From Antedon mediterranea (Eukaryota; Echinodermata; Crinoidea; Comatulida; Antedonidae), in contig NC_092672.1 in the NCBI RefSeq assembly GCF_964355755.1, forward strand, positions 26,596,501 to 26,660,500: a stretch of DNA of 64,000 bases. Direction: 5' to 3'. The notes below the pieces were generated by a model. That model saw only the letters and a program-made list of their open reading frames with translations, did not search any database and was not told where the DNA came from. Positions 11,741-23,739 of this stretch are shown here, in pieces. The position numbers were made by a program, and so were the translations under genes. How positions within the stretch are numbered: the first letter of the stretch is position 1; the number at the start of each line of letters is the position of its first letter.

Positions 11741-12545
11741 TATTTCACCCAAAATAAACTTGCATTAATTTATACTAATTTTTGTCTAAATTTAATAAAA
11801 TATGCATATTTTCCAAAAATAACATCACATAATTAAATACAAGTTGGGTAGCAAAGTGTGTCCATTGACATTTTAAATAATAATTTAACCCGAAAATGTG
11901 TTTTTTGGTCAAAGGTCAGTAAAAGCATTTCCGGTCATTTTTTTTGGGTAAAAGTTGTGTTAGACCGAATATAAATATGTATATTCTGAACAATTTGACA
12001 CCAAAAGCAAATCTGTATGACAAGTGGTTGTCGAGATATAAGAACCACACATTTCTAACCCTTGACCCCGATTTTGGGCATGTTCGCCCCAGATAACGAA
12101 TTTGACACATATCCCATGTTGTTCCTTGGGGTCAAATTATCCTATAACAGTTGAGATATTCTCTCCTAAATTGAATGCATACAAATCTTACTCAGGTCCT
12201 ACACTAGCAGTAGTTATTAATGAATAAAGGTCAATGACCTTTGACCCGACTATCTGACCAATGGCACAAGTAACCCGAAATTTGCAAAAACTTTATTTTG
12301 TTGTTTGACCACTAAAACATAGATGTAGAAACCACATTTGTCTTTTTAAACCCAGGAGTTGAGGAGTTATGAGCCATCAAATGCCACAAAAAGGTCACTG
12401 ACCTTTGACCCTCAATATCTCACTAACGCAGCAACTAGAAGGCTGCAAAAATTTTTTGGTAATTATTGACACCTAAAGGTACAAGAAAATACCAAAAGAC
12501 CTTTTATTAGAATTTTTTCAAGGTCAAACCATATATAGCCTCTAC

Positions 12546-13205
12546 TATAAGAAAATATCATACATAAAAGTAATATGTGTGAACAGGGAAAGAAACTTTC
12601 TGTTTTCTCTAACTTAAGAATACAGTAAACTTAAATTCACTTTATGCGTAACTTTTGAGTTTCTTTACTAGGGTAGGAGGCACTCAGTCCGGGATGCGAT
12701 TTTTTTTTTCGTACATAAGTTGGGGACCCCTCATGAAACGTCACAAAATAAACATGAATAATTCATCAGTTAAATTTGTTGTTCCGTGTGCACCCAAGCG
12801 TATAGCAACAAGAAGTGGTTACACAAGTGCGGTACGATTTTAGGCCTATCTCCGCTGTTGTTGCGGTGTGCGATTTCATAGAAGAATAGCGGCGTTTTGT
12901 GTGGATTGTCAAAATAATCAGCCTTTAGTTTATGGTGTTTTAATATAATTTATTACTAAAATAAATTATAGTTTCTATTCATACTATTAGGCCTAATTAT
13001 TAGTCTCTAAACCCATGTCTATTCTAGTAGTAGCTGTGTGGGTGTGTGTGACGTGTGTGTGTTAGGTATGACACAATCCGAGTAATAAGTCAGCAAAATT
13101 AAACAATAAACATTACACAAAAATACATTTTTTATTCTCGTGGGTCTAATCTTCCCATCTCATGTGTTCATATACGCGCATTTTTAAAGTTCCTTTGAGT
13201 ACATG
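12546..13205. other. Intergenic spacer between two inverted-repeat elements
   Basis: No gene is supported. The short open frame at 12655-12843 has no recognisable domain. A (GT)n-like patch lies near 13030-13065. Confidence 0.35.
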
Positions 13206-16200
13206 TAGGCTAGTCAATCTAGCATTTTGAGTGAAACAAATTGCAAACAGAGATTTCTTTTTTTAAATGGTCACATATGATAAGGTAATTATTTTTTGAG
13301 CATCACACCTCTGACACTCATCCCGAAGTATGCAAATTAGGGTGAAATTACAGGGTTACCATATCTTAAAAACTACTAATCGTAGAGAGTTCATTTTTGC
13401 ACAGTCTGGTTCAGAATATATATATTTATATTTGCTCTAATGAGACATTTTACATAAAAATGTCCGGAAGTACCAAATTTTGACCCTTGACCCCATTTCT
13501 CAATATTTACATAAATATGTGATTAAAATTTCTGTAGAGACTTTATTTTGGACTCAATGACTTGGATATTGTTTTTCAATACCCACCATAGAACTGTATT
13601 ATAATTCCTAAAATCACAACTTCGTCACGCACCTTGAAAGTATGCAAATTAGTAGTATAAGTAATATTAAATATGCAAATTAGGGAGTGAAATTACACCG
13701 TTGCCATATCTCGAAAACCGCTAATGCTAGAGTGTTGATTTTTTCACTAAAATATTTAAAATGTATATATTTATATTTGCTGTAATGAGACATTTTACAA
13801 AAAAATGCCCGGAACTATAACATTTGACCCTCGACCCCATTTCTCAATATTGTATATATAATTAAAACTAAAATGTCTGTAGAGACTTTGTTTTGCCCTT
13901 AAATGACTCAGATACAGGTTTCTAATAGCCAACATAGGAATGTTTAGTAAATCTCAAAATCACACCTGTATCACTCACCTTCAAAGTATGCAAATTATTA
14001 GTACAAGTTACATGAAATATGCAAATTAGGGGGTGAAATTACAGGTTCCTATATGTATCGAAAACCGCTAAGGTAGAGAGTTGATTTTTTCAAAAACTTG
14101 TTCAGAATGTACATATTTATATTTGCTCTAATGAAACATTTTACGAAAAAATGACCGGAAATACAACAATTGACCCTTGACCCTATTTATCAATGTTTGC
14201 ATACATAATGCGACTAAAATGTCTGTAGATAATTTTTTTGGACTCAAATGACTCGGATACAGTTTTCCTATTGTCAGCATAGGACCTCTTTGTAATTCCC
14301 AAAATCACATCTTTGTCACATACCTTGAAAGTATGCAAATTATTAGTACAAGTTACATGAAATATGCAAATTAGGGGTGAAATTACAGTCTTCCCATATC
14401 CCGAAAACCATTAATGCTAGAGAGTTGATTTGAATTCAGAGTTGATTCAGAATGTACATATTTATATTCGCTGTAATGAAACATTTTATGCAAAAATTGT
14501 CTTGATTGAATTATGACATTTGACCCTTGACCCTATTTCTCAATATTTTCATATAATTCAACTAAAATATCTGTACAGACTGTTTTGGCCTCAAATGACT
14601 CAGATACAGGTTTTCTATAGCCAGCATAGAACTGTAGTAATTCTCAAAATCACACCTTTGTTACTTCCCTAGAAAATATAAAAATTAGTAGTACAAGAGG
14701 TGAAAGTTGCCATATCTCTATCGGTCATTAGCGTTTTTCGAGATACATAAGGCTGTAATTTGCATATTTCATATAACTTGTACTAATAATTTGCATACTT
14801 TCGAGTTGCTTGACTTTTGGAATTACTAAACGATCCTATACTGGCTATATAAAACCTGTATCCAAGTCATTTGAGGCCAAAACAAAGTATGTACATACAT
14901 TTTAGTTGCATTATATGCAAATATTGAGAAATAGGTTCGAGGGTCAAATGTCATACTTTCGATAAATTTTTTTTTCAATAATGACCCAGATACAGGTTTT
15001 CTATAGCCAGCATAGAACTGTTTAGTAATTCTCAAAATCACACCTCTGTTACCTCGCTTGAAAGTATGCAAATCAGTAGTACAAGAAAGTTGCCATATCT
15101 CTCTCTCTCTCGGTCATTAGCGTTTTCGAGATACATAAGGCAATTCACTGTAATTTGCATATTTCATATAGCTTGTACTACTAATTTGCATACTTTCGAG
15201 GTGCTTGACTTATACTGGCTATATAAAACCTGTATCCGAGTCATTTGAGGCCAAAACAAAGTCTGTACATACATTTTAGTTGCATTATATGCAAATATTG
15301 AGAAATAATAATAATAATATCCTGGATTTATATAGCACCTAATGTTGTGTAACCTCTAAGCGCTGTACATAAACTAATACGAAAAAAGGGAATTCCAACC
15401 ATGCCAAAACGAAGGCGTGATTTTGGGAATTAGTCGCATTATGTATGCAAACAATAATAAATGGGGTTGAGGGTCAATTGTTGTATTTCCGGTCATTTTT
15501 TCGTAAAATGTTTCATTAGAGTAAATATAAATATGTACATTCTGAACAAGTTATTGAAAAAATCAACTCTCTAGCCTTAGTGGTTTTCGATATATAGGAA
15601 CCTTTAATTTCACCCTCTATTTTGCATATTTCATTTAACTTGTACTAATAATTTGCATACTTTGGAGGTGAGTGATACAGGTGTGATTTTGAGATCTACT
15701 AAACAGTCCTATGTTGGCTATTAGAAACCTGTATCGGAGTCATTTGAGGGCAAAACAAAGTCTCTACAGACATTTTAGTTTCATTTATATATGCAATATT
15801 GAGAAATGGGGTCGAGGGTCAAATGTCATACTTCCGGTCAATTTTTTGTAAAATGTTTCATTGGAGCAAATAGAAATATGTACATTTTGAATACGGCTGT
15901 GAAAAAATCAGCTCTCTAGCATTAGTGGTTTTCGAGATATAGGACAACTGTAATTTTTTCCCCTTATTTGCATATTTTATTTAAATTGTACTACTAATTT
16001 GCATACTTTCGAGGTGTGTGACAAATGTGTGATTTTGGGAATTACAAAGTGATCCTATGCTGGCTATTAGGAACCTATGTCTGGGTCATTTGAGGGCAAA
16101 ATAAAGTCTCTACAGACATTTTAGTCACATTGTATATGCAAACATTGAGAAATGGGGTCGAAGGTCAAATGTTGTACTTCCGGTCATTTTTTCGTAAAAT

Positions 16201-16471
16201 GTTTCATTAGAGTAAATATAAATATATACATTTTGAATAGATCAGTGAAAAAATCAACTCTCTCGGACTAGTAGTTTTTGAGATATGGTAACCTTGTAAT
16301 TTCACCCTAATTTGCATATTTAAGCTAATTTGCATATCATCGGGATGAGTGACAGAGGTGTGATGCTCAAATGTTGATCTCCTCATCATATATGACCATT
16401 TAAAAAAGAAAAATCTCTGTTTGCAATTTGTTTCACTTTGGGCTGTTTTTTTTGCTAGATTGACTAGCCTT
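13206..16471. mobile_element. Foldback element with arms built of ~345-bp tandem units
   Basis: The outer ends AGGCTAGTCAATCTAGCA (13206) and TGCTAGATTGACTAGCCT (to 16471) are inverted copies. In the left arm the landmark CACACC...AAGTATGCAAATTAG recurs at about 13303, 13613, 13961, 14306 and 14649 (spacing 310, 348, 345 and 343 bp). From about 14740 the same unit appears in reverse complement, with a small extra inversion at 15030-15190. No open frame spans it, so it is a non-autonomous foldback/FB-like element or an inverted satellite cluster. Confidence 0.65.
15303..15380 (+). mobile_element. SINE/LINE 3'-tail fragment inside the foldback
   Basis: (AAT)n followed by GGATTTATATAGCACC and AAGCGCTGTACA resembles the tail of the SINE at 62370-62684 (ACATTTATATAGCGCCC, GGCGCTTTACAA). 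It interrupts one repeat unit of the foldback. Confidence 0.4.
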
Positions 16472-16474
16472 AAT

Positions 16475-17250
16475 GCATATTGTTTGATAATAAAATAGCA
16501 GAATTAAAAAAATACAGTACACAAATTATACACATTCTGCAACACATTAACGGTTATTTCATTGACAGCTGCTAACCCCGAGTCAACTACACGGCAGTAA
16601 CGTTTAAATTAACCGCCAGGAACAATAATTGCATTTTGGGTAATTCTAACGATTTTTGTCAACGACCACCCATTTATTTAACCGGTTATTTCGGAGCACA
16701 AATTGAGCAGAAACGCGGTCTTGTTATTTTTAATACATTTTAAAGAAAACGGTTAATTTGAGTTAAGCAGCTGAAACAGACTCTGAGTCAACTTCACTGC
16801 AGTATCGTTTGGATTAACCACCAGGACCAATTGCATTTTGATTAATTAACGATTTTTGTCAACGAACACCCACTGATTTAAACGGTTATTTTGGAGCAAA
16901 AATTGAGCAGGAATCAGTCAATATAAAATTACATTTTAGAAATAATGGGTTTATTCGGCTTTGCAGCAGAAACAGACCGAGCATATAACCGGTTAAAATG
17001 AGGATGATTAAATTAACCCCATTTTCTTGGAAGCAGAAACGGGACAAATTTCACATAACCGGTTTATATGCGTTCTAAAAAATACGGTTAAAACATCCAT
17101 TCGAATGGAACTCGTTAATATAACGCCGTCTAACCGGTTATCGATGTGCAATTTTAGCAGCCACGCAGACTACGGATATTATACAACCGCTGTTCTCTCG
17201 TCAACTACCGTAGTATCTTGTGTACATTTGTACTCGTGATTTGACTTACA
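16475..17250. repeat. Diverged ~207-bp tandem repeat rich in AACCGGTT
   Basis: GAGTCAACTACACGGCAGTA near 16579 recurs as a close variant near 16786, each followed by related text through ATTGAGCAG, giving a period of about 207 bp. A looser third copy follows. AACCGGTT palindromes occur at 16680-16687, 16987-16994, 17057-17064 and 17132-17139. Confidence 0.5.
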
Positions 17251-17319
17251 ATAGAATAAAATAATTTAACATTATTTAAACAAGGCTATATACCTGGCAG
17301 GCCCAGTCGCGTGCACACA

Positions 17320-17577
17320 TTTGAGTTATGTTTACCAAACCGACCGACATATAGTGAGCTATAGAGTCTTCGTTTGGGTCTTCGTTTTTGGTTCTTCGGT
17401 CTTCGTTTTGTATGCATGCATAATGATGTGTACAAAACGAATTATTGTCCTGCATGTACATTTGAAGTCGCCAGTTTTTTACCGCTGAAATCACTATGTA
17501 TTCGAGAATCATCTGTGGGCACGACCTAGATGGTACGCGAGCGAAGTGAGCGTACCATCTAGTAAAGCCAATTAGTA
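17320..17577. repeat. Dispersed repeat ending in a CTAGATGGTACGC hairpin
   Basis: CTGTGGGCACGACCTAGATG and the following hairpin (CTAGATGGTACGC / GCGTACCATCTAG) recur near 38610-38664, and a reverse copy of the preceding text lies at about 41981-42110. The left part includes CCGACCGACATA...ATAGAGTC, shared with 20100-20180 and 36990-37030. Confidence 0.5.
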
Positions 17578-20275
17578 GTCTCCGCAACTGAATGAAGAGT
17601 CTAGAGGCACTCTTAGGTAATTTATATTGATGATTTAAATAAATAATGAATTACATGTTTATTAATACGTAATATCAATATTCATGTAGGCCTATGTAAT
17701 TGATAAAAATTGAATTGTAACATTTCCAAATTAGGACACGGCAGATGTAGTTCTGGTGCAGGTATCCTTTTTTTTTTTTTTGCTGTTTTTTATATTTGGT
17801 CACCGCTGCGTCGCTTCTTTCTTGTGTTTAACAATACTGAAATCTTTTTTACACTTAAAGCCTAACTTCAATACAGCAATGAGTAACAAATGATTTTTTA
17901 ATGACGTAGACGTAAAAATATTTATATATTTTTAAAAAGAATTAAATTGAAAAAATACAAAATAAACCAATGATACTGTAGGACAATTTAATACAGTACC
18001 TGTATTACCATGTTGATAATGATTTTTCTTTTATATTTTTGCAAATAGTTTAGGAACCTGTATCCGTCATATAATGTATTGTTTTGATGTATTATGTTAA
18101 ATTGGATGCACCACTTCTGTGGGTGCCACCGATGCAAAGGTGTCATTTCCTAATAAATTATTATTATTATTATTATTAGTGTTATTATTATTATTATTAT
18201 TACAGTAACCATAAAAAAAAACCAATAAATCATTCTAAAATTAGGTTAAAACAATTTGTTTAAATGATTTAAAATTGTACTAACACTTTAAAACCACGTA
18301 GGCCTATAGGGGCCTACCTTTATTCTTTTCATTATTTCCATTATTTACACATGTACATTGCGTTCCATTTTTATCTTTGTGTTATATTCTTATTTAACAC
18401 AAATGTATTTTCTCAGAGTACAGTATATTTCTAATTTGTTTTACTCTTGTTTCATTAACATGACAGGAATACATGATATAATCATTATTTGTAAACATTA
18501 TTTATAATACAATTTTGTTAAGAACATAGGCCTACTACATACATAAATCTCCTAAAGTGAACGACCAAACTGTATCTTCATTCAGTCGTTAAGATCGACT
18601 TCAGTCACTCGGTCTAGGAGAGTATATTACTTCTCTCTCTCTTATTTGTAGTTCTGATTAGAATCGAATAATCTTAGATTTTGCCATATATAAACTTACA
18701 AATACACATCTTTGATATTACTATTATGTTATTGAGTATTTTGTAGACACCTTACTCGTAAAATTATCACAAGCAAATATAAAATTATAATCTAAAATTG
18801 TAATTCTTGATTTGTGAACTTATATTAATATCTTCAGCATTGTTCCATATTTCTCTTATTTGTTTTTAATGGAAGAAGAAATTTCGGTTTCGAGTTGATC
18901 ATCAGCCGTTAGCCATTAGCACATTAGACTCGTAACTTTCATTATACGAATACGATTAATGTTATATTTTGACATGTTAGTAGCATGACATTTCTACGTT
19001 TAAGTACATACCGGTATCTCACTATTGTTAGTTATTCAATTACACATTCTACTATTAGTATATTAATAGCTATTCGCGCCTGCTTTGTTTTAGACTGGCA
19101 CCTTTAAAGCAGTTTATCAAACACTATATATGTCGAGAATCCATACGGTGATCATTTATCTGTAAATACTGTATGTTTTTGTTTTATGCACTTTAATGTA
19201 CTTTTTTTGTAAGTAGCACTAAATAGACCATCATAAACAATTGCACTAAATGTATCTAAGTTAAAGGTAAAGGTAAAAAACATAAGGTATTTTAGTTTTT
19301 AATAGAGATATTATAGAGAGCGGTATCTTATAATATAGATATTTTAGGTTTAAATAGAGGTATCTTTAATAATAAGAGATATTTCTCGATTTAAAATTAA
19401 ACATTTATATTTTTCGAATAAATGGCAGTCCAGAAGCCGTAGAAAAACTAAAACTTAAAATTAATTCAACTATATTAGGTTGAAAAAAAACCTACATTAT
19501 GAAAACATCAGCATCTTTTGATTTTGTGACAATGTTTTGTTACCAAGTACTTATTTTTATGCATTGTTGGTTCTTTAGTATATATTATTGATTCACTACT
19601 ACTACTACATTAAAGAAAACTGAATTTACGATATTTAAGCCGCAGGATAGTCTGTAGATTCACGTTTATGGTATATTATTATTATTAGATTGAAAGTCGA
19701 ATAACATAGCAACTAGAGCATATTGATTTTATGAAGAGAAACATGTTTTGTCATCAATAGTAGTGTCTTTTGTGTATTATCGATTCACGAGCAAATCTAA
19801 CTATTTGCACTCAATAGAACAGCATTGAATTCGATGTAGCGTATTGTTAGGCATATCAAGGCTTATTTTATGTTATGAATTTATGAATACAATGGTACAA
19901 ATACAAAGTGTTAGAGAATAGACCTTACTTTTTAGCCAAAACCTAAAGCATTCGAGAAAGCAGCGATCCCATTTTGGATACAGAGCAATTATAGACGGCG
20001 CACACTATAATACAGGTTGATTGAACGAGAACGCTATCCATTCTGTCGTGGAAAAAAATAAGCGCGAACAACCCCATTTACATGGCTGCACAAGTTAGTG
20101 TTTACTGGCTAACCGACCGATCGACCGACCAACCGACCGACCGACATAGTGTAACTGTAGAGTCGCGTTGCACACGACTAAAAACGAAATTTCACTCTCA
20201 ATGAGGAGCGAGTTCAATACAACATTTATTTCATGTGACCCATACTTTTCCAATAACATTACAGTATGTTATAAA
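17578..20275. other. AT-rich intergenic DNA with LINE tail and simple repeats
   Basis: No gene is seen. About 18100-18200 (GGATGCACCACTT, GGTGCCACCGATGCAAAGGTG, then (ATT)n) looks like the 3' end of a microsatellite-tailed element; a reverse copy lies near 36605-36655. A (CCGA)n patch at about 20114-20147 belongs to the family noted at 17320-17577. Confidence 0.4.
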
Positions 20276-20578
20276 TATATACTGTAAAACCTCGAAAAAA
20301 AAGCCCCTTTTTTCGAAATGAGCTTATTTTTGGTCTGCAAACGTAATCTTGAAAAGAAATCCACTCGAAATCAATCCCACTGGGCTGCTTTTTAAAATAG
20401 TATGGGCTTCTTTTGAGACTATGTTATTTTGATCACAAACATGTAAAATTGTCACAAAAACCCTATTATCTTTAGTTTGCAAAATTAATCTCGAAAAGAA
20501 GCATATCTTGAAAAAGAAGCCCACCAAAGAGATCTAAAAAAGAAGTATGTGGGTTTCTTTTAGAGGTTTTACGGTATA
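20276..20578. mobile_element. MITE with TACNGTAAAACCTC terminal inverted repeats
   Basis: The left end ATACTGTAAAACCTC and the right end GAGGTTTTACGGTAT are inverted copies flanked by TA. The interior is full of AAGCCC and AAGAAG words and has no coding potential. The ~300-bp size and TA flanks fit a Tc1/mariner-type non-autonomous element. Confidence 0.6.
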
Positions 20579-20818
20579 TGCTATACTTATTTTGTTCATG
20601 GTTGAACCGAATAAACAATCTTTATGAATACATAAAAATAACACAATCCACTTCGTTTCAAGTTTATTAGGTTGAAATAAAAATAATATGAAAATATATA
20701 TTGATTTAAAAAAAATTCCTGTCATAAAATACTTGTTTCTTTTGTATAATGAGAAATGAAGCAGCAATTTGCATTTTGTTCGTAATTATCGATTTAATAC
20801 AACTGTAATGATGTGGGT

Positions 20819-20926
20819 ACTAGTTTGACAAAAAAAGTGTGATGTACCCAAATATGGTAGTGATAAGACATCATTGTGTCCATATATGGGAACATCACAT
20901 TTTTTTGTCACAAAGTTTGATAGTAT
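20819..20926. mobile_element. Short palindromic MITE (GTGATGT...CCATATATGGG family), copy 1
   Basis: TTTGACAAAAAAAGTGTGAT at the left and CATCACATTTTTTTGTCA...TTTGATAG at the right are inverted copies, with CCCAAATATGGTAGTGAT and CCATATATGGG inside. Related copies lie at about 58838-58953 and 63935-64000, and a half copy at about 21342-21378. Confidence 0.6.
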
Positions 20927-22085
20927 AGAGTTTCAGAAAAGGAACAATACAGGCTATACATTTACAAGTGATTGATTTTAAAGACACGACAGACGTATAT
21001 TCTCTATATAATAATATATTAATTACAGCACATATAAATAGAGGTAAATTATTATATGCCTAATATAACATTATGCCTAATATAATATTTAAACGTGTTT
21101 TAGAAATGGCCATTTTGAAAAGACACAGTCCTTCTCCGAGACCTGTGAAATACAAAAAAAAATAATTTAATGATTGATAATAAAGTATAAAATTCGTGCT
21201 AATTGTGGATTTACCATACCTTCCTGTATATATGGCATCTGCTGAATAAAATGTTTTAAAATGAATTTTAAGATAACATGCTTAAATGATTCTCTAGTTA
21301 ATATTAATATCTGTGTATTTGATACTATTAACCTCTGTCTACACTATCAAACTTTAAATGACAAAAAAATGTGATGTCAGTTTAAACGAACAGTGTACTG
21401 GAAAGTTAACGGATTCAAAATAAAATTCATACAATGCTAGACTTGCTCCAAGTCTGTATTCATTGTCTCTTTTTTTATTTATTTGTTTCTATTTCGATTT
21501 TTATCTGAAAATACAAAATCAAGTAGTATACTTATGAAACGCCATATGTGCCAAAATATTTATCTTTTTACTAATATTAAGACAAATCTCCGTCTGGAAC
21601 CCAGACTAATACAATGCATGCAATGATCTTATTGATCATCATCGATTTAAATGATTATCCTATGTAGTTCTAGGAAGTGTTTTCTGTAGGGATATTTATT
21701 ATTTCTTGTCGTTTGTTATCGTCCTAGTTTAAACAACACTACATTTATTGCACATTAAAACCTTCTCTGCTCTTCTATTATTACTGTTTAACAACAAATT
21801 TTTCTTGGTATTTTTTTACTTAATTTTAACTTAAGCTTGATTTTTTTAAACGTTTTAAACTTTTACAATTGTACATATTATTTGTCTTTCTTGTGCTATC
21901 CCCTTGTTATTGCTTGTTATTGTGCATTTGACTGCCTTCTGTTTGTACTATTTTGTTATGAATTTTTATGAAAATATAAAATAATATATCTTAAATCTTT
22001 ACAAATACACTTATGTTTTAAATAATTAGAATTGTCTTTTAAGCAAATAAACAATTACACATTTAATTATACCTAAGTTTTCATT
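20927..22085. other. AT-rich intergenic DNA
   Basis: Apart from the half-MITE at about 21342-21378 (ACTATCAAACTTT...GACAAAAAAATGTGATGT), nothing could be supported. Confidence 0.4.
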
Positions 22086-22450
22086 GGTGTTTTTTGTTGT
22101 TGCATAGTTTGCTGCTTATTGCGCTCCATATAAGGTAACGATTATACAGATTCATGCAGTTCCAGTGCATAGATACCATTAACCAATTAAATGGATGCAA
22201 AGCTGTAAATTCCCTTTGAATCTTAGTGAATAAATAAAGGTGTGAACAAAGAATATAAGAAAAAAATAATTTCATTGTTTTTTTTTGTTGTTGCATAGTT
22301 TTGCTGCTTATTGCGCTCCATACAAGGTAACGATTATCCAGAGCCATGCAGTTCCAGTGCCTAGATACCATTAACCAATTAAATTGCTGCAAAGCTGTAA
22401 ATTCCCTTAGAATGTTTAGTACATAAATAAAGGTGTGAACAAAGAATATT
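22086..22450. repeat. Two tandem ~190-bp repeats
   Basis: The block TTGTTGTTGCATAG...GCTGCTTATTGCGCTCCAT...GCAGTTCCAGTGC...GTGAACAAAGAATAT occurs at about 22093-22260 and again at about 22285-22450 with few changes. Confidence 0.65.
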
Positions 22451-22454
22451 ATAA

Positions 22455-22695
22455 GAAAATATCATTTCACCGTTTTCCGTCGTTTAGGAACCAGGTCCTC
22501 GCTGAATTTTATTTTAAGGTGAGAGCAAAGAATATAAGAAGAACATTTCTTTCCAATGTTTTCCACCGTCGTTCAGACTGCAAATCCTCGCAGAATTTCA
22601 TTTTAAGGTAAGAACAAAGAATATAAGAACATTTCTTTCTAACGTTTTCCACGATCGTTCAGGCTGCAAGTACTCGCTGAATTAAATTTCAAGGT
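22455..22695 (+). repeat. Three tandem ~90-bp copies ending in splice-donor-like AAGGTRAGA
   Basis: Each copy runs GTTTTCC..CGT.GTT..GG/GACTGCAA, then CTCGC.GAATT, and ends in AAGGTGAGAGC, AAGGTAAGAAC or AAGGTGAGAAC (near 22516, 22606 and 22692). All three ends match a splice donor. They lie about 1 kb upstream of the acceptor of paralogue 2, so they could be duplicated 5' noncoding exons; this is inference only. Confidence 0.4.
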
Positions 22696-23667
22696 GAGAA
22701 CAAGGAAAAACAAATATTTGTTGATGATTTATTCATGGCGTGGAGTAAAATATATAGACGGATACAGAAGAATGAAAATAATGACACTTCCACGCTAAAT
22801 GATACAGAATTAAAAATAATTTACAAACTAGTCCACTTTAAATTAGAATAGTATTTTACAATGGTCTCAGAATCTTTTTTATTTATTATTTTGTAGGTTC
22901 TTTCCACTTTTATTTCTTCATCTGGTAAAATATTGAGTTACAATATAAAATACAGTGTAATAACACGTAAATGTTAGTATAATGCCATACAGTCATTTCC
23001 TTACTGTTTTGGTAAAATAAATAAATGTTGATTTTATTTAATTTAGAGCGAATGATTTTCTTGTATTTTCTACCGCTAAACATTATTTTATTAAGTAACA
23101 TTCATTTTGTTCTACTCATTATTTGTATATATTTTCCTAAGTTGTGTAATCATCTTGGCATTATTTTTTAATTATTTGTTTTCCTTTTCCTGTGATACAT
23201 CACCACCAAATTCATCTTTTAACATAACGGTTGTATTTGACATAACATACAAAAATGTTGTTTTCCAACATTGTATTCAATCCATTAAGCGATTATGAAA
23301 TAAGTTTATTTTGTGTTTTAGGTAAGCAAACTTTATACATTACATTAGTAAATATGGAAAGGATTGTCTGACTGTCATTTGTAACGTTATCATTTTCCTC
23401 TATCGTATCAATATTATTGCGTATAAATCAATCTGGTTTCTCAACTCATTTTGATATATAATTGCTCAATAAAAAAAAAAATGATGTCCGATTTTGGTAA
23501 ACTTTGGATATGATGTTCATGTTCACCATATAAACCATATATATATAACAAATTCTGTTGCAATTTGTTCTATGTTTTACTGGACTAAATTGGTTACCCA
23601 AAACTGAAAATAAATTACATTATTGAAATAATATATATATATATATATATATGTTTCTTTCCTATAG
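22696..23667. other. Probable 5' intron of paralogue 2
   Basis: AT-rich, no coding segment, with an (AT)n run at about 23628-23651. It ends in a pyrimidine-rich TTTCTTTCCTATAG acceptor at 23667 immediately before the conserved 5' UTR block. Confidence 0.4.
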
Positions 23668-23739
23668 GACAGATCACATAATTGAATAAGAAAGGTGAAC
23701 TGTTTCAGAAGACAGGTGTAACCTTATAAACAGTACAGT

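Larger units (their letters stand above)
8447..12545. mobile_element. Large inverted-repeat element (~4.1 kb) with ~700-bp arms
   Basis: The left arm (about 8447-9094 continuing at about 10489-10605) matches the right arm (about 11840-12545) in reverse complement. Shared anchors include ACCTTGAAAAAATTC, GGTCAAAGGTCA, GACCGGAAATGCTTTTAC and CCCGAAAATGTGTTTT. The left arm is split by a minus-strand LINE (about 9095-10488), and the space between arms holds a plus-strand LINE remnant. No transposase is visible, so this is either a non-autonomous foldback element or an inverted duplication of a repeat. Confidence 0.65.

Noticed and set aside
17276-17587. 103-aa minus-strand open frame
   Set aside because: It lies wholly inside a dispersed repeat that recurs near 38.6 and 42.0 kb without the frame being kept.
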